From: Streptomyces sp. CB01249
Lineage (GTDB): Bacteria > Actinomycetota > Actinomycetes > Streptomycetales > Streptomycetaceae
Assembly: GCF_001905735.1 (NCBI RefSeq)
Contig: NZ_LISW01000002.1
Coordinates: 966,426-1,030,425 of the forward strand
DNA: 64,000 nucleotides
Direction of reading: 5' to 3'
In this document: piece by piece, positions 22,627-32,400 of the stretch
How the letters are laid out: the number at the start of each line of letters is the position of its first letter
Position numbering within the stretch: position 1 is the first letter of the stretch
Translations under genes and position numbers: made by a program
The notes under the pieces: generated by a model
What the model saw: only the letters and a program-made list of their open reading frames with translations
Told to the model about the DNA's origin: nothing
Database searches by the model: none

Positions 22627-24144
22627 CTACGAGCAGGTCGTGCCGTCCGCCGGGACCTTCCCGTCCAGGAAGTACGAGTCCACGGTCGACGTCACACAGC
22701 TGCTGCCGCCGTACGCGCCGTGCCCCTCGCCCTTGTTGGAGAGCAGCACACCGACGCCCTCGCCCAGCTCGTCCGCCATCCGGCGGGCACCCTCGTACGG
22801 CGTGGCCGGATCGCCCGTCGTGCCCACGACCAGGATCGGACCGGCGCCCGGAGCGCTCGCCTCCGGGTGGTCGTGCTCGCCCTCCACCGGCCAGCCGGAG
22901 CACCAGCCCGCCGTGTCCCAGGCCAGGAACGGCCCGAAGACCGGGGACAGCTTCTCGAACTCGGGCAGCAGCGCCTTCGCCTCGGCCGCCATGGGCCGCG
23001 CCTTGCCGTCCGCGCAGGAGATGGCCCGCTGCGAGTGGTTCTGGGTGTCGTAGTGGCCGTTCTCGTCCCGGCCGTTGTACGAGTCGGCGAGCTGGAGCAG
23101 CAGGGCGCCGTCGCCGTCCTCCGCCGCGTCCAGGGCGCGGGTGAGGGTGGGCCAGCTGTCCTGGGAGTAGAGGGGGGTCACGATGCCGGTGATCGCCAGC
23201 GACTCGTTGAGCGCGCGGTCCGTGCCGGTCGGCAGCGGCTCGGCGTCGATCCGCTTCAGCAGCGCCGCGATCCGCCGGGTGCCCGCCTCCGGGTCCTGGC
23301 CGCGGTCCTCGAGGTAGTTCTCCAGGGCCCGCTGGAAGCCGGTCGCCTGGTTGCGCGCGTGCCCGGTGCTGTCCGCGGTCGGGTCGACGACCGCGTCGAG
23401 GACCGTACGCCCCACGTTCTCCGGGAAGAGGTGGGCGTACGTGCCGCCCAGCTCGGTGCCGTACGACATCCCGAAGTACGTCAGCTTCCCGTCCCCGAGC
23501 GCCCGGCGGATCACGTCCATGTCGCGGGCGGCGTTCGTCGTGCCGACGTACGGGAGGACCTTGCCGGACAGGCGTGCGCAGCCGGCCCCGAAGTCGGCGC
23601 CGTCCTTCATGAACGCCGCCTCCTCGGCCGCGGTGTCCGGCGTCATGTCCACATTCTGGTACGCCTTCTCCTGCGCCTTGTCGTCGCGGCACCGCACCCC
23701 GGCGCTCTGCGCCACCCCGCGCGGGTCGAAGCCCACCAGGTCGTACCGGGTGTTGAGGGTGGCGTACCCGGCGGCGGCGCGCGGCAGGATCGAGACGCCG
23801 GAGCCGCCGGGCCCGCCGAAGTTGAAGAGCATCGAGCCCAGGCGCTTGGACTGGTCCGTGGCCTCCTTGCGGATCAGGGCGATGCCGATCGTTTCGCCCT
23901 TGGGCTTCGCGTAGTCCAGCGGCACCTTCACCGTCGCGCAGCGCCACTCGGAGCCCGGCTCCTCACCGCCCTCGGGGGCCTCGCACCGGGTCCAGTCCAG
24001 GCGCTGCGAGGCGGGCGACGAGGCGGCGCCGCCGTCCGCCCGCTTGCCCGGCTCGTCGTCCGTACCGTCCTCGCAGCCCGCGAGCACCCCCGTCAGCAGC
24101 AGTGCGGCGGTGGCCAGTGCCCCGGCCCGTGCGTGTGCGACCAC
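22627..24144 (-). CDS. Secreted lipoprotein alpha/beta-hydrolase (tripeptidyl-aminopeptidase-like)
   Basis: This 505-aa protein has a lipoprotein signal ending in LLTGVLAGC (lipobox Cys at about 24), an alpha/beta-hydrolase domain with nucleophile GMSYGTELGG (about 230), acid VVGTTGDPATPYEGARR (about 445) and His GEGHGAYGGSSC (about 475). The sequence GGPGGSGVSI is the oxyanion site. It matches the Streptomyces tripeptidyl-aminopeptidase / SlpD-E group that trims extracellular peptides. GTG 24144 with GGGAGGG upstream is the start. It is the second of a tandem pair, about 45% alike by eye, following the gene at 24218-25819. Confidence 0.88.
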   Translation of the reverse strand: MVAHARAGALATAALLLTGVLAGCEDGTDDEPGKRADGGAASSPASQRLDWTRCEAPEGGEEPGSEWRCATVKVPLDYAKPKGETIGIALIRKEATDQSKRLGSMLFNFGGPGGSGVSILPRAAAGYATLNTRYDLVGFDPRGVAQSAGVRCRDDKAQEKAYQNVDMTPDTAAEEAAFMKDGADFGAGCARLSGKVLPYVGTTNAARDMDVIRRALGDGKLTYFGMSYGTELGGTYAHLFPENVGRTVLDAVVDPTADSTGHARNQATGFQRALENYLEDRGQDPEAGTRRIAALLKRIDAEPLPTGTDRALNESLAITGIVTPLYSQDSWPTLTRALDAAEDGDGALLLQLADSYNGRDENGHYDTQNHSQRAISCADGKARPMAAEAKALLPEFEKLSPVFGPFLAWDTAGWCSGWPVEGEHDHPEASAPGAGPILVVGTTGDPATPYEGARRMADELGEGVGVLLSNKGEGHGAYGGSSCVTSTVDSYFLDGKVPADGTTCS

Positions 24145-24217
24145 GTGTGCGTTCCCTCCCCGTCGTGCGCTGCCCGTACGGCAGTTCGCCCATCGTAGGG
24201 GGGTGCCTCGCGGGGGC

Positions 24218-25819
24218 TCAGCCGCAGACGGTGCCGGCCTCCGGGGTCCTGCCGTCGAGCAGGTAGCCGCCGACCGCCTTCTGCACGCAGGCGTCGCCGC
24301 TGTTGTACGCGCCGTGGCCCTGGCCCTTGTACGTCATCTGCACGCCGACGTCCTCGCCCAGCTCGTCGGCCATCGCCTTGGCGCCCGCGTACGGAGTCGC
24401 CGGGTCGCCGGTGTTGCCGATGACGAGGATGGGGGCGGAGCCGGGGGCGCTGACGTCGGGGGTCTTCCAGGTGCCCTTGACCGGCCAGTCGGTGCAGCCC
24501 ATCAGGCCCCAGCCCAGGTAGTTCCCGAAGACCGCCGAGGCGTCGCGGAATTCGGGGAGCTTCGCCTTCGTCTGCTCCAGGGTGAACCGCTCGCGCGAGT
24601 CGGCGCAGCTGATCGCGGAGTAGGCGGCGGCGGAGTTGTCGTAGCGCCCGTCGTCGGAGCGGCCGTTGAGGGAGTCGGCGAGCGCCAGGAGCAGGGAGCC
24701 GTTCCCGCCGTCGGCCTCGTCCACGCCCTGTTCCAGCAGCGGCCAGGTCTCCTTGGAGTAGAGGGCCGCCGCGATGCCGGTGGTGGCCTGGGTCTCGGTC
24801 AGCTTGCGGGCGCCGATGCCCTTCATGGGCTTCTTCTCCAGCTGGTCCAGCAGGGAGGCGATGCCCTTCTCGATCTCCTTCGCGTCGGAGCCGGGCAGCT
24901 TGCAGGCGTCGCCCCGGTCCGCGCAGTCCTTGGTGAAGTTCTCCAGGGCGAGCTGGAAGCCCTTGGCCTGGCTCAGCGAGGACTGCTCGGCGTCCTCGGT
25001 GGGGTCGACCACCGCGTCCAGGACCGCCCGGCCGACCTTCTTCGGGAAGAGGTGCGCGTAGACGCCGCCCAGCTCGGTGCCGTACGAGATGCCGAAGTAG
25101 TACAGCTTGTCGTCGCCGAGCACCTGGCGCATCAGGTCCATGTCGCGGGCGGCGTTGGTGGTGCCGACGTGCGGAAGCTGCTCGCCGGACCGCTTCTCGC
25201 AGGCGGCGGCGAACCGCTTGGTGTCCTGGACGAACGCCTTCTCCTCCGCTGCGTCGTCCGGGGTGCCGTCCTCCTGGTAGCGGGCGTCCAGCTGCTTGTC
25301 GGTCTCGCACTCGACGCCGTCGCTGTTCCCCACTCCGCGCGGGTCGAAGCTCACCAGGTCGTACCGGGCGCGCAGTTTGTCGTACGCCGTACCGAATGCG
25401 GGCAGGGTGGCGACGCCCGAGCCGCCGGGGCCGCCGAAGTTGAAGATGAGCGAGCCGATCCGCTTCTTCGGGCTGATCGCCTTCGCGCGGATGAGTGCCA
25501 GCTCGATGGTGGCGCCGTCCGGCTTCGCGTAGTCGAGGGGGGCCTTCATGGAGGCGCACTCCCAGTTCGCCCCGCCGGGCAGCGGGGACGGTGGTTTGCC
25601 GCCCCCCTGGGCCTGGGAAGGCGCGGGGCACTTCTTCCACGTCAGCTTCTGGGAGGCGAGGCCGGACGACGGGCTGCCGGTGGTGGCGTTCGCCGCGCGG
25701 GCCTGGCTCGTCGGTTCGGCGGCTTCCTTGTCACCGCCGTCCGCACAGCCGGAGAGGGGGAGCAGCACGGTCACGGTGGCGGCGAGGGCCGCGGCGCGCA
25801 GGGCAGGGGAGGTCCTCAT
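24218..25819 (-). CDS. Secreted lipoprotein alpha/beta-hydrolase, tandem paralogue
   Basis: A 533-aa paralogue of the next gene. The signal sequence (LAATVTVLLPLSGC, lipobox Cys at about 25) and a Ser/Gly/Ala linker lead to the hydrolase domain with nucleophile GISYGTELGG, acid VIGNTGDPATPYAGAKA and His GQGHGAYNSGDAC. GGPGGSGVATL is the oxyanion site. Family: tripeptidyl-aminopeptidases of the S33-like group; activity is inferred. It lies 73 nt upstream of its paralogue, consistent with tandem duplication and one transcript. ATG 25819 has only a poor Shine-Dalgarno (GGAG 2 nt upstream), so its exact start is less certain. Confidence 0.87.
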   Translation of the reverse strand: MRTSPALRAAALAATVTVLLPLSGCADGGDKEAAEPTSQARAANATTGSPSSGLASQKLTWKKCPAPSQAQGGGKPPSPLPGGANWECASMKAPLDYAKPDGATIELALIRAKAISPKKRIGSLIFNFGGPGGSGVATLPAFGTAYDKLRARYDLVSFDPRGVGNSDGVECETDKQLDARYQEDGTPDDAAEEKAFVQDTKRFAAACEKRSGEQLPHVGTTNAARDMDLMRQVLGDDKLYYFGISYGTELGGVYAHLFPKKVGRAVLDAVVDPTEDAEQSSLSQAKGFQLALENFTKDCADRGDACKLPGSDAKEIEKGIASLLDQLEKKPMKGIGARKLTETQATTGIAAALYSKETWPLLEQGVDEADGGNGSLLLALADSLNGRSDDGRYDNSAAAYSAISCADSRERFTLEQTKAKLPEFRDASAVFGNYLGWGLMGCTDWPVKGTWKTPDVSAPGSAPILVIGNTGDPATPYAGAKAMADELGEDVGVQMTYKGQGHGAYNSGDACVQKAVGGYLLDGRTPEAGTVCG

Positions 25820-25909
25820 CGCTCCATGCTGCGGTGGCGCCGGGGCGCGCGCACGGGGTGCCGGTCCAAGTGGGTGGCCCGTGCACGCAGGTCGTCCGGG
25901 CGCCCGGAC

Positions 25910-28663
25910 CTACAGCTGCCCCTTGCGCGTGAGGTGGTTGAAGCACAGCCAGCCGGGAAGGACCGGCAGCCACAGGGTCATGAGCCGGAACAGCAGCACC
26001 GCCGGGGCGGCGACCTCCTTCGGCAGCCCGACCGCGATCAGACCCAGCGTCAGCGCGCCCTCGACGGCGCCCATGCCGCCCGGCGTCGGCGCGGCCGAGC
26101 CGAGCGCGTTGCCGGCGAGGAAGACCACCGCGATGCTCGCGTAGCTGAGGTGCGGGGTGTCCGGACCGCTGAACGCCCGCACCGAGGCGTCCAGGCACAT
26201 CACGAAGACGCCGGTCAGCAGCAGCATCCCGCCGATCCCGGTGAGCAGCTTCTGCGGGCGCTGCACCACGTCGAGCATGCGGGGCACCACCCCGGCGAAC
26301 AGCGACCGCACCCGGGTCACCACGAACTTCCGCAGGAACGGGATCGCGGTGACCACCAGCACCAGCACGGCGACCGTCAGCAGCCCGGCGATGACGGTCC
26401 TGGACGGGGTGAGCGAGGACGGCGTCTTCTCGGTGCCGGTCAGATAGCCGAAGGCGCCCAGCAGCAGGATGTGGCAGCCCAGACCGAACAGCTGGGACGC
26501 GCCCACGCTGGCCACCGCGAGACCGGGGCGGACCCCGGAGCGCTGGAGGAACCGGGTGTTCAGCGCGACCCCGCCGACCGCCGCCGGGGCCACGATCTTC
26601 ACGAACGACCCGGCGACCTGCGCCAGGACGGTCCGGCCGAACGACACCCGCTCGGGCACGAAGCCCAGCAGGCTCATCGCGGCGGCCACGTAACTCAGTG
26701 CCGAGAAGCCGAGCGCGGCGGCCACCCAGCCCCACTCCGCCTGCTCCACGACCGCCCCGAAGTCGGCCTCGGTGACCTGTGAGATCAGGAAGTACGCGGC
26801 GATGGCACCGGCGATGAAGCTGAACAGGGTGCGCGGCTTGATGCGTTCCAGGCGGACCGGCTCGACCGGCGCCTGCGGCCGGATCAGCAGGACCTCCCGG
26901 CGGATCTGGGAGAGCAGGTCCTCCTCGCGCGCCTCTTCGAGGGCGTCGTCCATGGCCCGCTTCTCGGCGCGCACCGACTTGCGGGCGGACTTGCGGTCAC
27001 CGTTCCTGGACAGCTCCGCGTCCTCGGCCCGGGCGCGCTTGGCCGCGTCCGACGCTTCGAGGACCGCCTCGCGTTCGCGCTGCGAGCGTTCCCGGGCGAG
27101 CCTGCGCAGCTGCGCCCGGGTGGAGCGGCTGAGCGCGATCGGCTGGAGGAGGGGCAGGCAGTCGGCGACCGCGTCGGGGCCGAGCACGGCGAGCGCGGCG
27201 GCCACGGCCCGCTCGGGGCCCACCCGCAGACCGGTGGTGGTGAGCAGCTGCGCGACGTCCATCCGCAGGACCAGGTCACCGGCCGCGATCTCGCCGCCGC
27301 GCAGGTCGGTGACGAACACCGTGCCGAAACGATCCACCAGTATGGCGTCGCCGGTGAGCCTGCGGTGCGCGATCCGGCGCGACTGGAGGGCCTTCACCTG
27401 CTCCCACGCCCCGCGCACCAGATCGTCGGTGATCTCGGTGTCCTCCAGGGCGTCCAGGGACCGGCCGCCGATGTGCTCGTAGACCAGCATCACGGCGTCC
27501 GGGCCGAGCTCGGAGGTGGCGATGAGCTTGGGCGCGTTGGCCCCGGCGGCGATGGCCGCGTACGCGAGCAGCGCCTCCTGCTCCAGCGCCTGGCGCAGCG
27601 ACTGGATGGACCGGCGCTGGGTGATGCCGCGCAGGGTGAGCCTGCGCCACACCCGGTAGAAGAACCCCTGGGCCTGTTGCTCGCGGTCCACGACGGTCAC
27701 GTCGAGCGGTGGCCCGTCCTCCAGGGAGACCAGATAACGGCGCCCCCGGTCGCTCTGGTCGCCGGAGTCGGGCGCGTCGTCCGCCCGCATCGCGGTGACC
27801 GGCCGGAAGCCGACGTGCCGCAGACCGGCCATCAGGTGCTGGCCGGTCGGGCGGACGTTCGGCGAGCCAACCGCGTACAGCGTGCCGTACGCCACCGTCC
27901 AGCCGATGAGCACCGTGAGCACGATGGAGAAGGGGGTCGTGTAGCCGCCGACCAGCATCGCGAAGGCGTCCAGCAGCAGCACCATCCACAGCACGACGCG
28001 CCAGCGCGGCCGTCTCGCCATGCCGACCGCGGTCATGTACGCGATCACGGGCGCGAGGTAGCCGTGGACGGGATCGGTGACCGCGTCGCCGGGCTGCGGC
28101 TGGGTCAGCGCGTCCTGGATGGTGCCGGAGGCGGACTTGGCCACCCACAGGTCCGTGGCGAGCGTCACCCCGTGCGCCAGCACCGCGGCCAGCACCCCGT
28201 CGGCGATCCGCAGTCCGTCGCGTTTGATCAGCCGCTCGATGGCGAAGGCGACCGGCACGAGCAGCACGGCGATGCTGGAGACCAGCCCGGCGAGCTTGAT
28301 GAGCAGGTCGGGGGCCTGGCCGGTGCCCTTGTTGATGTCCTGTTCGAGGCCGGTGGTCGTGCCGTGGGCGAAGGCGGCGACGGAGAACAGCACGACGACC
28401 GCCAGCACCCCGATGAGCAGGCGCAGCAGGTCGGAGGGGCGGTGCACCCGGGCGGGGAGCAGCGGTTCGTCACCGGAGACGCGCTCGGCCTGCGACGCTT
28501 CGGAGCCGGCGAGGGTCGATCCGGCCGGGGTCTCCGCGTCCGAGTCCGGCTCCCGCCGGTCGCTGTCCGGACGCGGCTCGGCATCGGAGGCGTCGGCCGC
28601 CTTCGGTGGCTGCACGCCCTGCTCCTTCGTCGCCTCTGATTGGTCTTCGTGTTCTCGTATCAC
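25910..28663 (-). CDS. Large membrane protein: degenerate kinase-like domain plus flippase-like (UPF0104) domain
   Basis: This 917-aa protein has an acidic disordered N-terminus (1-70), about six TM helices (75-265), a cytoplasmic kinase-like domain (about 330-520) and a C-terminal lysylphosphatidylglycerol synthase/flippase-like TM region (about 615-910; LDASVRAFSG, APTPGGMGAVEGALTLGL). The kinase-like part has VYEHIGGRSLD and then HRRLTGDAILVDRFG...VTDLRGG, in which the catalytic Asp of HRD is Arg and the DFG Phe/Gly are altered, so it is probably a pseudokinase. The region around 530-600 is charged and helical. A GTG start at 28663 has a weak site. Its substrate and partner are unknown; an envelope-lipid role is an inference. 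Confidence 0.82.
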   Translation of the reverse strand: MIREHEDQSEATKEQGVQPPKAADASDAEPRPDSDRREPDSDAETPAGSTLAGSEASQAERVSGDEPLLPARVHRPSDLLRLLIGVLAVVVLFSVAAFAHGTTTGLEQDINKGTGQAPDLLIKLAGLVSSIAVLLVPVAFAIERLIKRDGLRIADGVLAAVLAHGVTLATDLWVAKSASGTIQDALTQPQPGDAVTDPVHGYLAPVIAYMTAVGMARRPRWRVVLWMVLLLDAFAMLVGGYTTPFSIVLTVLIGWTVAYGTLYAVGSPNVRPTGQHLMAGLRHVGFRPVTAMRADDAPDSGDQSDRGRRYLVSLEDGPPLDVTVVDREQQAQGFFYRVWRRLTLRGITQRRSIQSLRQALEQEALLAYAAIAAGANAPKLIATSELGPDAVMLVYEHIGGRSLDALEDTEITDDLVRGAWEQVKALQSRRIAHRRLTGDAILVDRFGTVFVTDLRGGEIAAGDLVLRMDVAQLLTTTGLRVGPERAVAAALAVLGPDAVADCLPLLQPIALSRSTRAQLRRLARERSQREREAVLEASDAAKRARAEDAELSRNGDRKSARKSVRAEKRAMDDALEEAREEDLLSQIRREVLLIRPQAPVEPVRLERIKPRTLFSFIAGAIAAYFLISQVTEADFGAVVEQAEWGWVAAALGFSALSYVAAAMSLLGFVPERVSFGRTVLAQVAGSFVKIVAPAAVGGVALNTRFLQRSGVRPGLAVASVGASQLFGLGCHILLLGAFGYLTGTEKTPSSLTPSRTVIAGLLTVAVLVLVVTAIPFLRKFVVTRVRSLFAGVVPRMLDVVQRPQKLLTGIGGMLLLTGVFVMCLDASVRAFSGPDTPHLSYASIAVVFLAGNALGSAAPTPGGMGAVEGALTLGLIAVGLPKEVAAPAVLLFRLMTLWLPVLPGWLCFNHLTRKGQL

Positions 28664-28836
28664 CGGTCACCGCCCGCATGATGGTGGCACGGCCGCTGGG
28701 CGCAAGGGGGCATCAGGGTGCGATGCGGGGGCGTGCGATGCGCAACATACGCTCCTTTCCCGCCGTGCGCACGCTGCGTGTGCGCGCGAACACGGCACGA
28801 GCGGAGTTGTCGGTGGCGTGCGGCAGGATGGGGCGG

Positions 28837-29223
28837 ATGAGCGAACACCCGACGGGCGACGCGCTGCCGGAGTACGCGGAGCGCGTGCTCGACGTCGCCG
28901 ACCTGATCCCGCCCGGCCGCGTCATGACGTACGGCGATGTGGCGGAGTGGCTGGACGAGGGCGGCCCGCGCCAGGTCGGCCGGGTCATGGCGCTGTACGG
29001 GAGCGCGGTGCCGTGGTGGCGCGTGGTGCGCTCCGACGGCAGGCTGCTGCCCGGCCACGAGCTGCGCGCCCTGGACCACTACCGCGCGGAGAACACCCCG
29101 CTGCGCGAGGCCCCGGCGAGCGCGGAGGGCCACCTCCCGCGCCTGGACATGCGGCGCGCGCGATGGGACGGCGTGACGGGCGGCCCGGCGGCGGCCGGCG
29201 GCGGTGGGGGAGCTCACACCTGA
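28837..29223 (+). CDS. Alkyltransferase-like (ATL) protein of the MGMT family
   Basis: This 128-aa protein has the C-terminal DNA-binding domain of O6-methylguanine methyltransferases (PGRVMTYGDVAEWL, RQVGRVMALYGSAVPWWRVVRSDGRLLPG). The active-site motif PCHR is here PWWR (about residues 64-67): the alkyl-accepting Cys is replaced by Trp, the hallmark of ATL proteins that bind alkylated guanine and call nucleotide excision repair instead of repairing it directly. PWHR is the common ATL form, so PWWR is a further variant. The gene is next to adnA. The ATG start 28837 is 7 nt after a weak -10 (CAGGAT), possibly leaderless. Confidence 0.85.
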   Translation: MSEHPTGDALPEYAERVLDVADLIPPGRVMTYGDVAEWLDEGGPRQVGRVMALYGSAVPWWRVVRSDGRLLPGHELRALDHYRAENTPLREAPASAEGHLPRLDMRRARWDGVTGGPAAAGGGGGAHT

Positions 29224-29460
29224 CAGCTTCGGCCATGGGGCGGCGGAACGGGCGGATCCGCGTCCGTGCGGTGCGGGCGGGGCGTCCGCGACCCGGTCCG
29301 CCGGGGGCGTCCGGCCGTCCTGCGGTGTGCGGCCGGGAGAACGTGACGATCCCCGCAGCCGTCCCGCCGCATTCGGGGGGCGCGCCGGAGTAGCGTCTTC
29401 AGTTCGCGGCGGACGCCGCGCCCTCACCACCCGTACACCCACCAGGACCGGCGAACCCAC

Positions 29461-32400
29461 GTGAGCACCTCCTCCACCACCCGGCACAGTCCTCACCGTC
29501 ACGCACGGCCGGGGACCACGGGCCCGTACCGGCTGGTGCGCACCCTGCCGGGTTCGGTGGAGCCCCCTCTCCTGGACGCGGCGCAGCGCGCGGTGGTTGA
29601 CCACCCGGGCGGCCCGCTCCTGGTCCTCGCCGGGCCCGGTACGGGCAAGACGACGACGCTGGTGGAAGCCGTCGCCGCGCGCATCGCCCGGGGCGCCGAC
29701 CCGGCCCGCCTGCTGGTCCTCACCTTCAGCCGCAAGGCCGCCGTGGAACTGCGCGACCGGATGGCCGCCCGGCTCGGCGCCGCCAGGGGCCCGCAGGCCA
29801 CCACCTTCCACTCCTTCTGTTACGCCCTCGTCCGCGCCCACCAGGACGCCAACCTCTTCGCGGACCCGCTGCGGCTGCTCTCCGGCCCGGAGCAGGACGT
29901 GACCGTCCGCGACCTCCTGGCCGGACAGCTCGAACTGGAGAAGGAGGGGCGCCCGCACATCAGCTGGCCCGACGAGCTGCGCGCCTGCCTGACCACGCGC
30001 GGCTTCGCCGACGAGGTACGCGCGGTCCTCGCCCGCAGCCGTGAGCTGGGCCTCGGCCCGGACGCCCTCGCCGCCTTCGCCCGGCGCACCGGCCGCCCCG
30101 ACTGGGGCGCCGCCGCCCGCTTCCTCGCCGAATACCTCGACGTGCTGGACGCCCAGGGCGTGCTGGACTACGCGGAGCTGGTGCACCGCGCGGTGCTCCT
30201 CGCGGAGCGCCCCGAGGTGTCGGCGCAGCTGGCGGGGGCGTACGACGCGGTCTTCGTGGACGAGTACCAGGACACGGACCCCGCCCAGGTGCGGCTGCTG
30301 CACGCGCTGGCCGGAAACCGGGGCAGCACCCCGGGGGGCGGCGGCGGGCGCGACCTGATCGCCTTCGGTGACCCGGACCAGTCGATCTACGCGTTCCGGG
30401 GCGCCGACGTCAACGGCATCCTCGACTTCCCGGAGATGTTCCGGCGTGCAGACGGCGCCCCCGCCCCGGTCGGCGTCCTCACCACCTCCCGCCGCTCCGG
30501 CGACCGGCTGCTCGCCGCCACCCGGCTGCTCACCCGGCGGATGCCGCTCACCCGGCTGCCGTCGGCGAAGGTCCGCGCCCACCGCGAACTCGGCGCGGTC
30601 CGCGAGGGCGGCAGCGTCGAGGCGTACACCTATCCGACCGCCTCCACGGAGCTGGACAACATCGCGGACCTGCTGCGCCGGGCGCACCTGGAGGACGGGG
30701 TGCCGTGGTCCGAGATGGCGGTGCTCGTCCGCGCCGGAGGCCGCACGCTGCCCTCCCTGCGCCGGGCCCTGACCTCGGCGGGCGTCCCCCTGGAGGTCGA
30801 CGGCGACGACCTGGCCCTGCGCCACGAACCGGCGGTGGGCCCGCTCCTGACGGCCCTGCGCGCGGTGGCGGAGGCGGCGGTGCGCGGGGCGGACGGGGAG
30901 GCCCCCTGGCTCGACACCGAGACCGCGCTCACCCTGCTCGCCTCGCCCCTCGGCGCGATGGACGCCGCCGACCTGCGCCGCCTCGGCCGCGCCCTGCGGG
31001 ACGACGAGCGCGCCGCCGGGAACAAGGTGCCCGCGCCCTCCGGCGAGCTGCTGGCCCGGGCGCTCGCCGAGCCGGAACACCTGGTCGCGCACGATCCGGC
31101 GTACGCCCGGGGCGCCCAGCGCCTCGGCGCGCTCCTGCGCACCGCCCGCGAGCTCCTTGAGGCGGGCGGCACCGCCGAGGAGGCCCTGTGGGCGCTGTGG
31201 TCCGGCACCCCGTGGCCGGGCAGGCTGGAGCGGGCGGCCCTGCGCGGGGGCACCGCGGGGCGCAACGCCGACCGGGACCTCGACGCGGTGTGCGCGCTGT
31301 TCGAGACCGCCGCCCGCGCCGAGGAGCGCACCGGCGGCCGGGGCGCCCTCAACTTCCTGGAAGAGGTCGACGCCCAGGACATCGCGGCCGACACCCTCTC
31401 CCGCCGCGCGGTCCGCCCCGACGCCGTCCGGCTGATGACCGCCCACCGCTCCAAGGGCCTGGAGTGGCGCCTCGTCGTCGTCGCGGGCGTCCAGGAAGGG
31501 CTGTGGCCGGACCTGCGCCGCCGGGGCTCGCTCCTCGAAGCGGACCGGATCGGCCGCGACGGGCTCGCCGAGCCGCTGACGCCAGGCGCCCTCCTCGCGG
31601 AGGAACGGCGGCTGTTCTACGTGGCGGCGACCCGCGCCCGCGAGCGCCTGGTGGTCACGGCGGTCAAGGCCCCCGCCGACGACGGCGACCAGCCTTCCCG
31701 CTTCCTCACCGAGCTGGGCGTCGAACCCCGCGACGTCACCGGCCGCCCGCGTCGCCCGCTGTCCGTCGCCGCGCTCGTCGCCGAGCTGCGCGCCACCACC
31801 GTGGACCCGGCCGCGTCGGACGCGCTGCGCGAGGAGGCCGCCCGCCGCCTCGCCCGGCTCGCGGCGCTCACCGACGACGACGGCCAGCCGCTCGTACCGT
31901 CGGCGCACCCGTACCGCTGGTGGGGCCTGTACGAGCCGACCCGCTCGGTTGTGCCGCTGCGCGACCGGGACCAGCCGGTCACCCTCTCCGGCAGCGCGCT
32001 CGACCAGCTAGCCAACACCTGCGCGCTCCAGTGGTTCCTGGGCCGCGAGGTGAAGGCCGACGCGCCCGCGACCGCCGCCCAGGGCTTCGGGAACGTCGTC
32101 CACGTCCTGGCCGACGAGGTGGCCTCCGGCCGTACGCCCGCCGATCTGGCCGTCCTCATGGAACGGCTCGACTCGGTCTGGGACGGGCTCGTCTTCGACG
32201 CCCCCTGGAAGTCGCGCCAGGAGAAGGAGCAGGCCCGCGCCGCCCTCGAACGCTTCCTGCGCTGGCACGTCATGGACCGGGCCGGACGCACCCCCGTCGC
32301 CAGCGAGCACGACTTCGACGTGACGCTGGAGGCGGGGGAGTACGAGGTGCGCATCCGGGGCTCCATGGACCGCGTCGAGCGCGACGCCGAGGGCCGGGCC

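Noticed and set aside
28660..31908. 1082-codon open frame on the minus strand
   Set aside because: It is the antisense shadow of the ATL and adnA genes. The translation is low-complexity (Gly/Arg/Ala/Val) without domains, as is usual in very GC-rich genomes where one antisense frame lacks stops.
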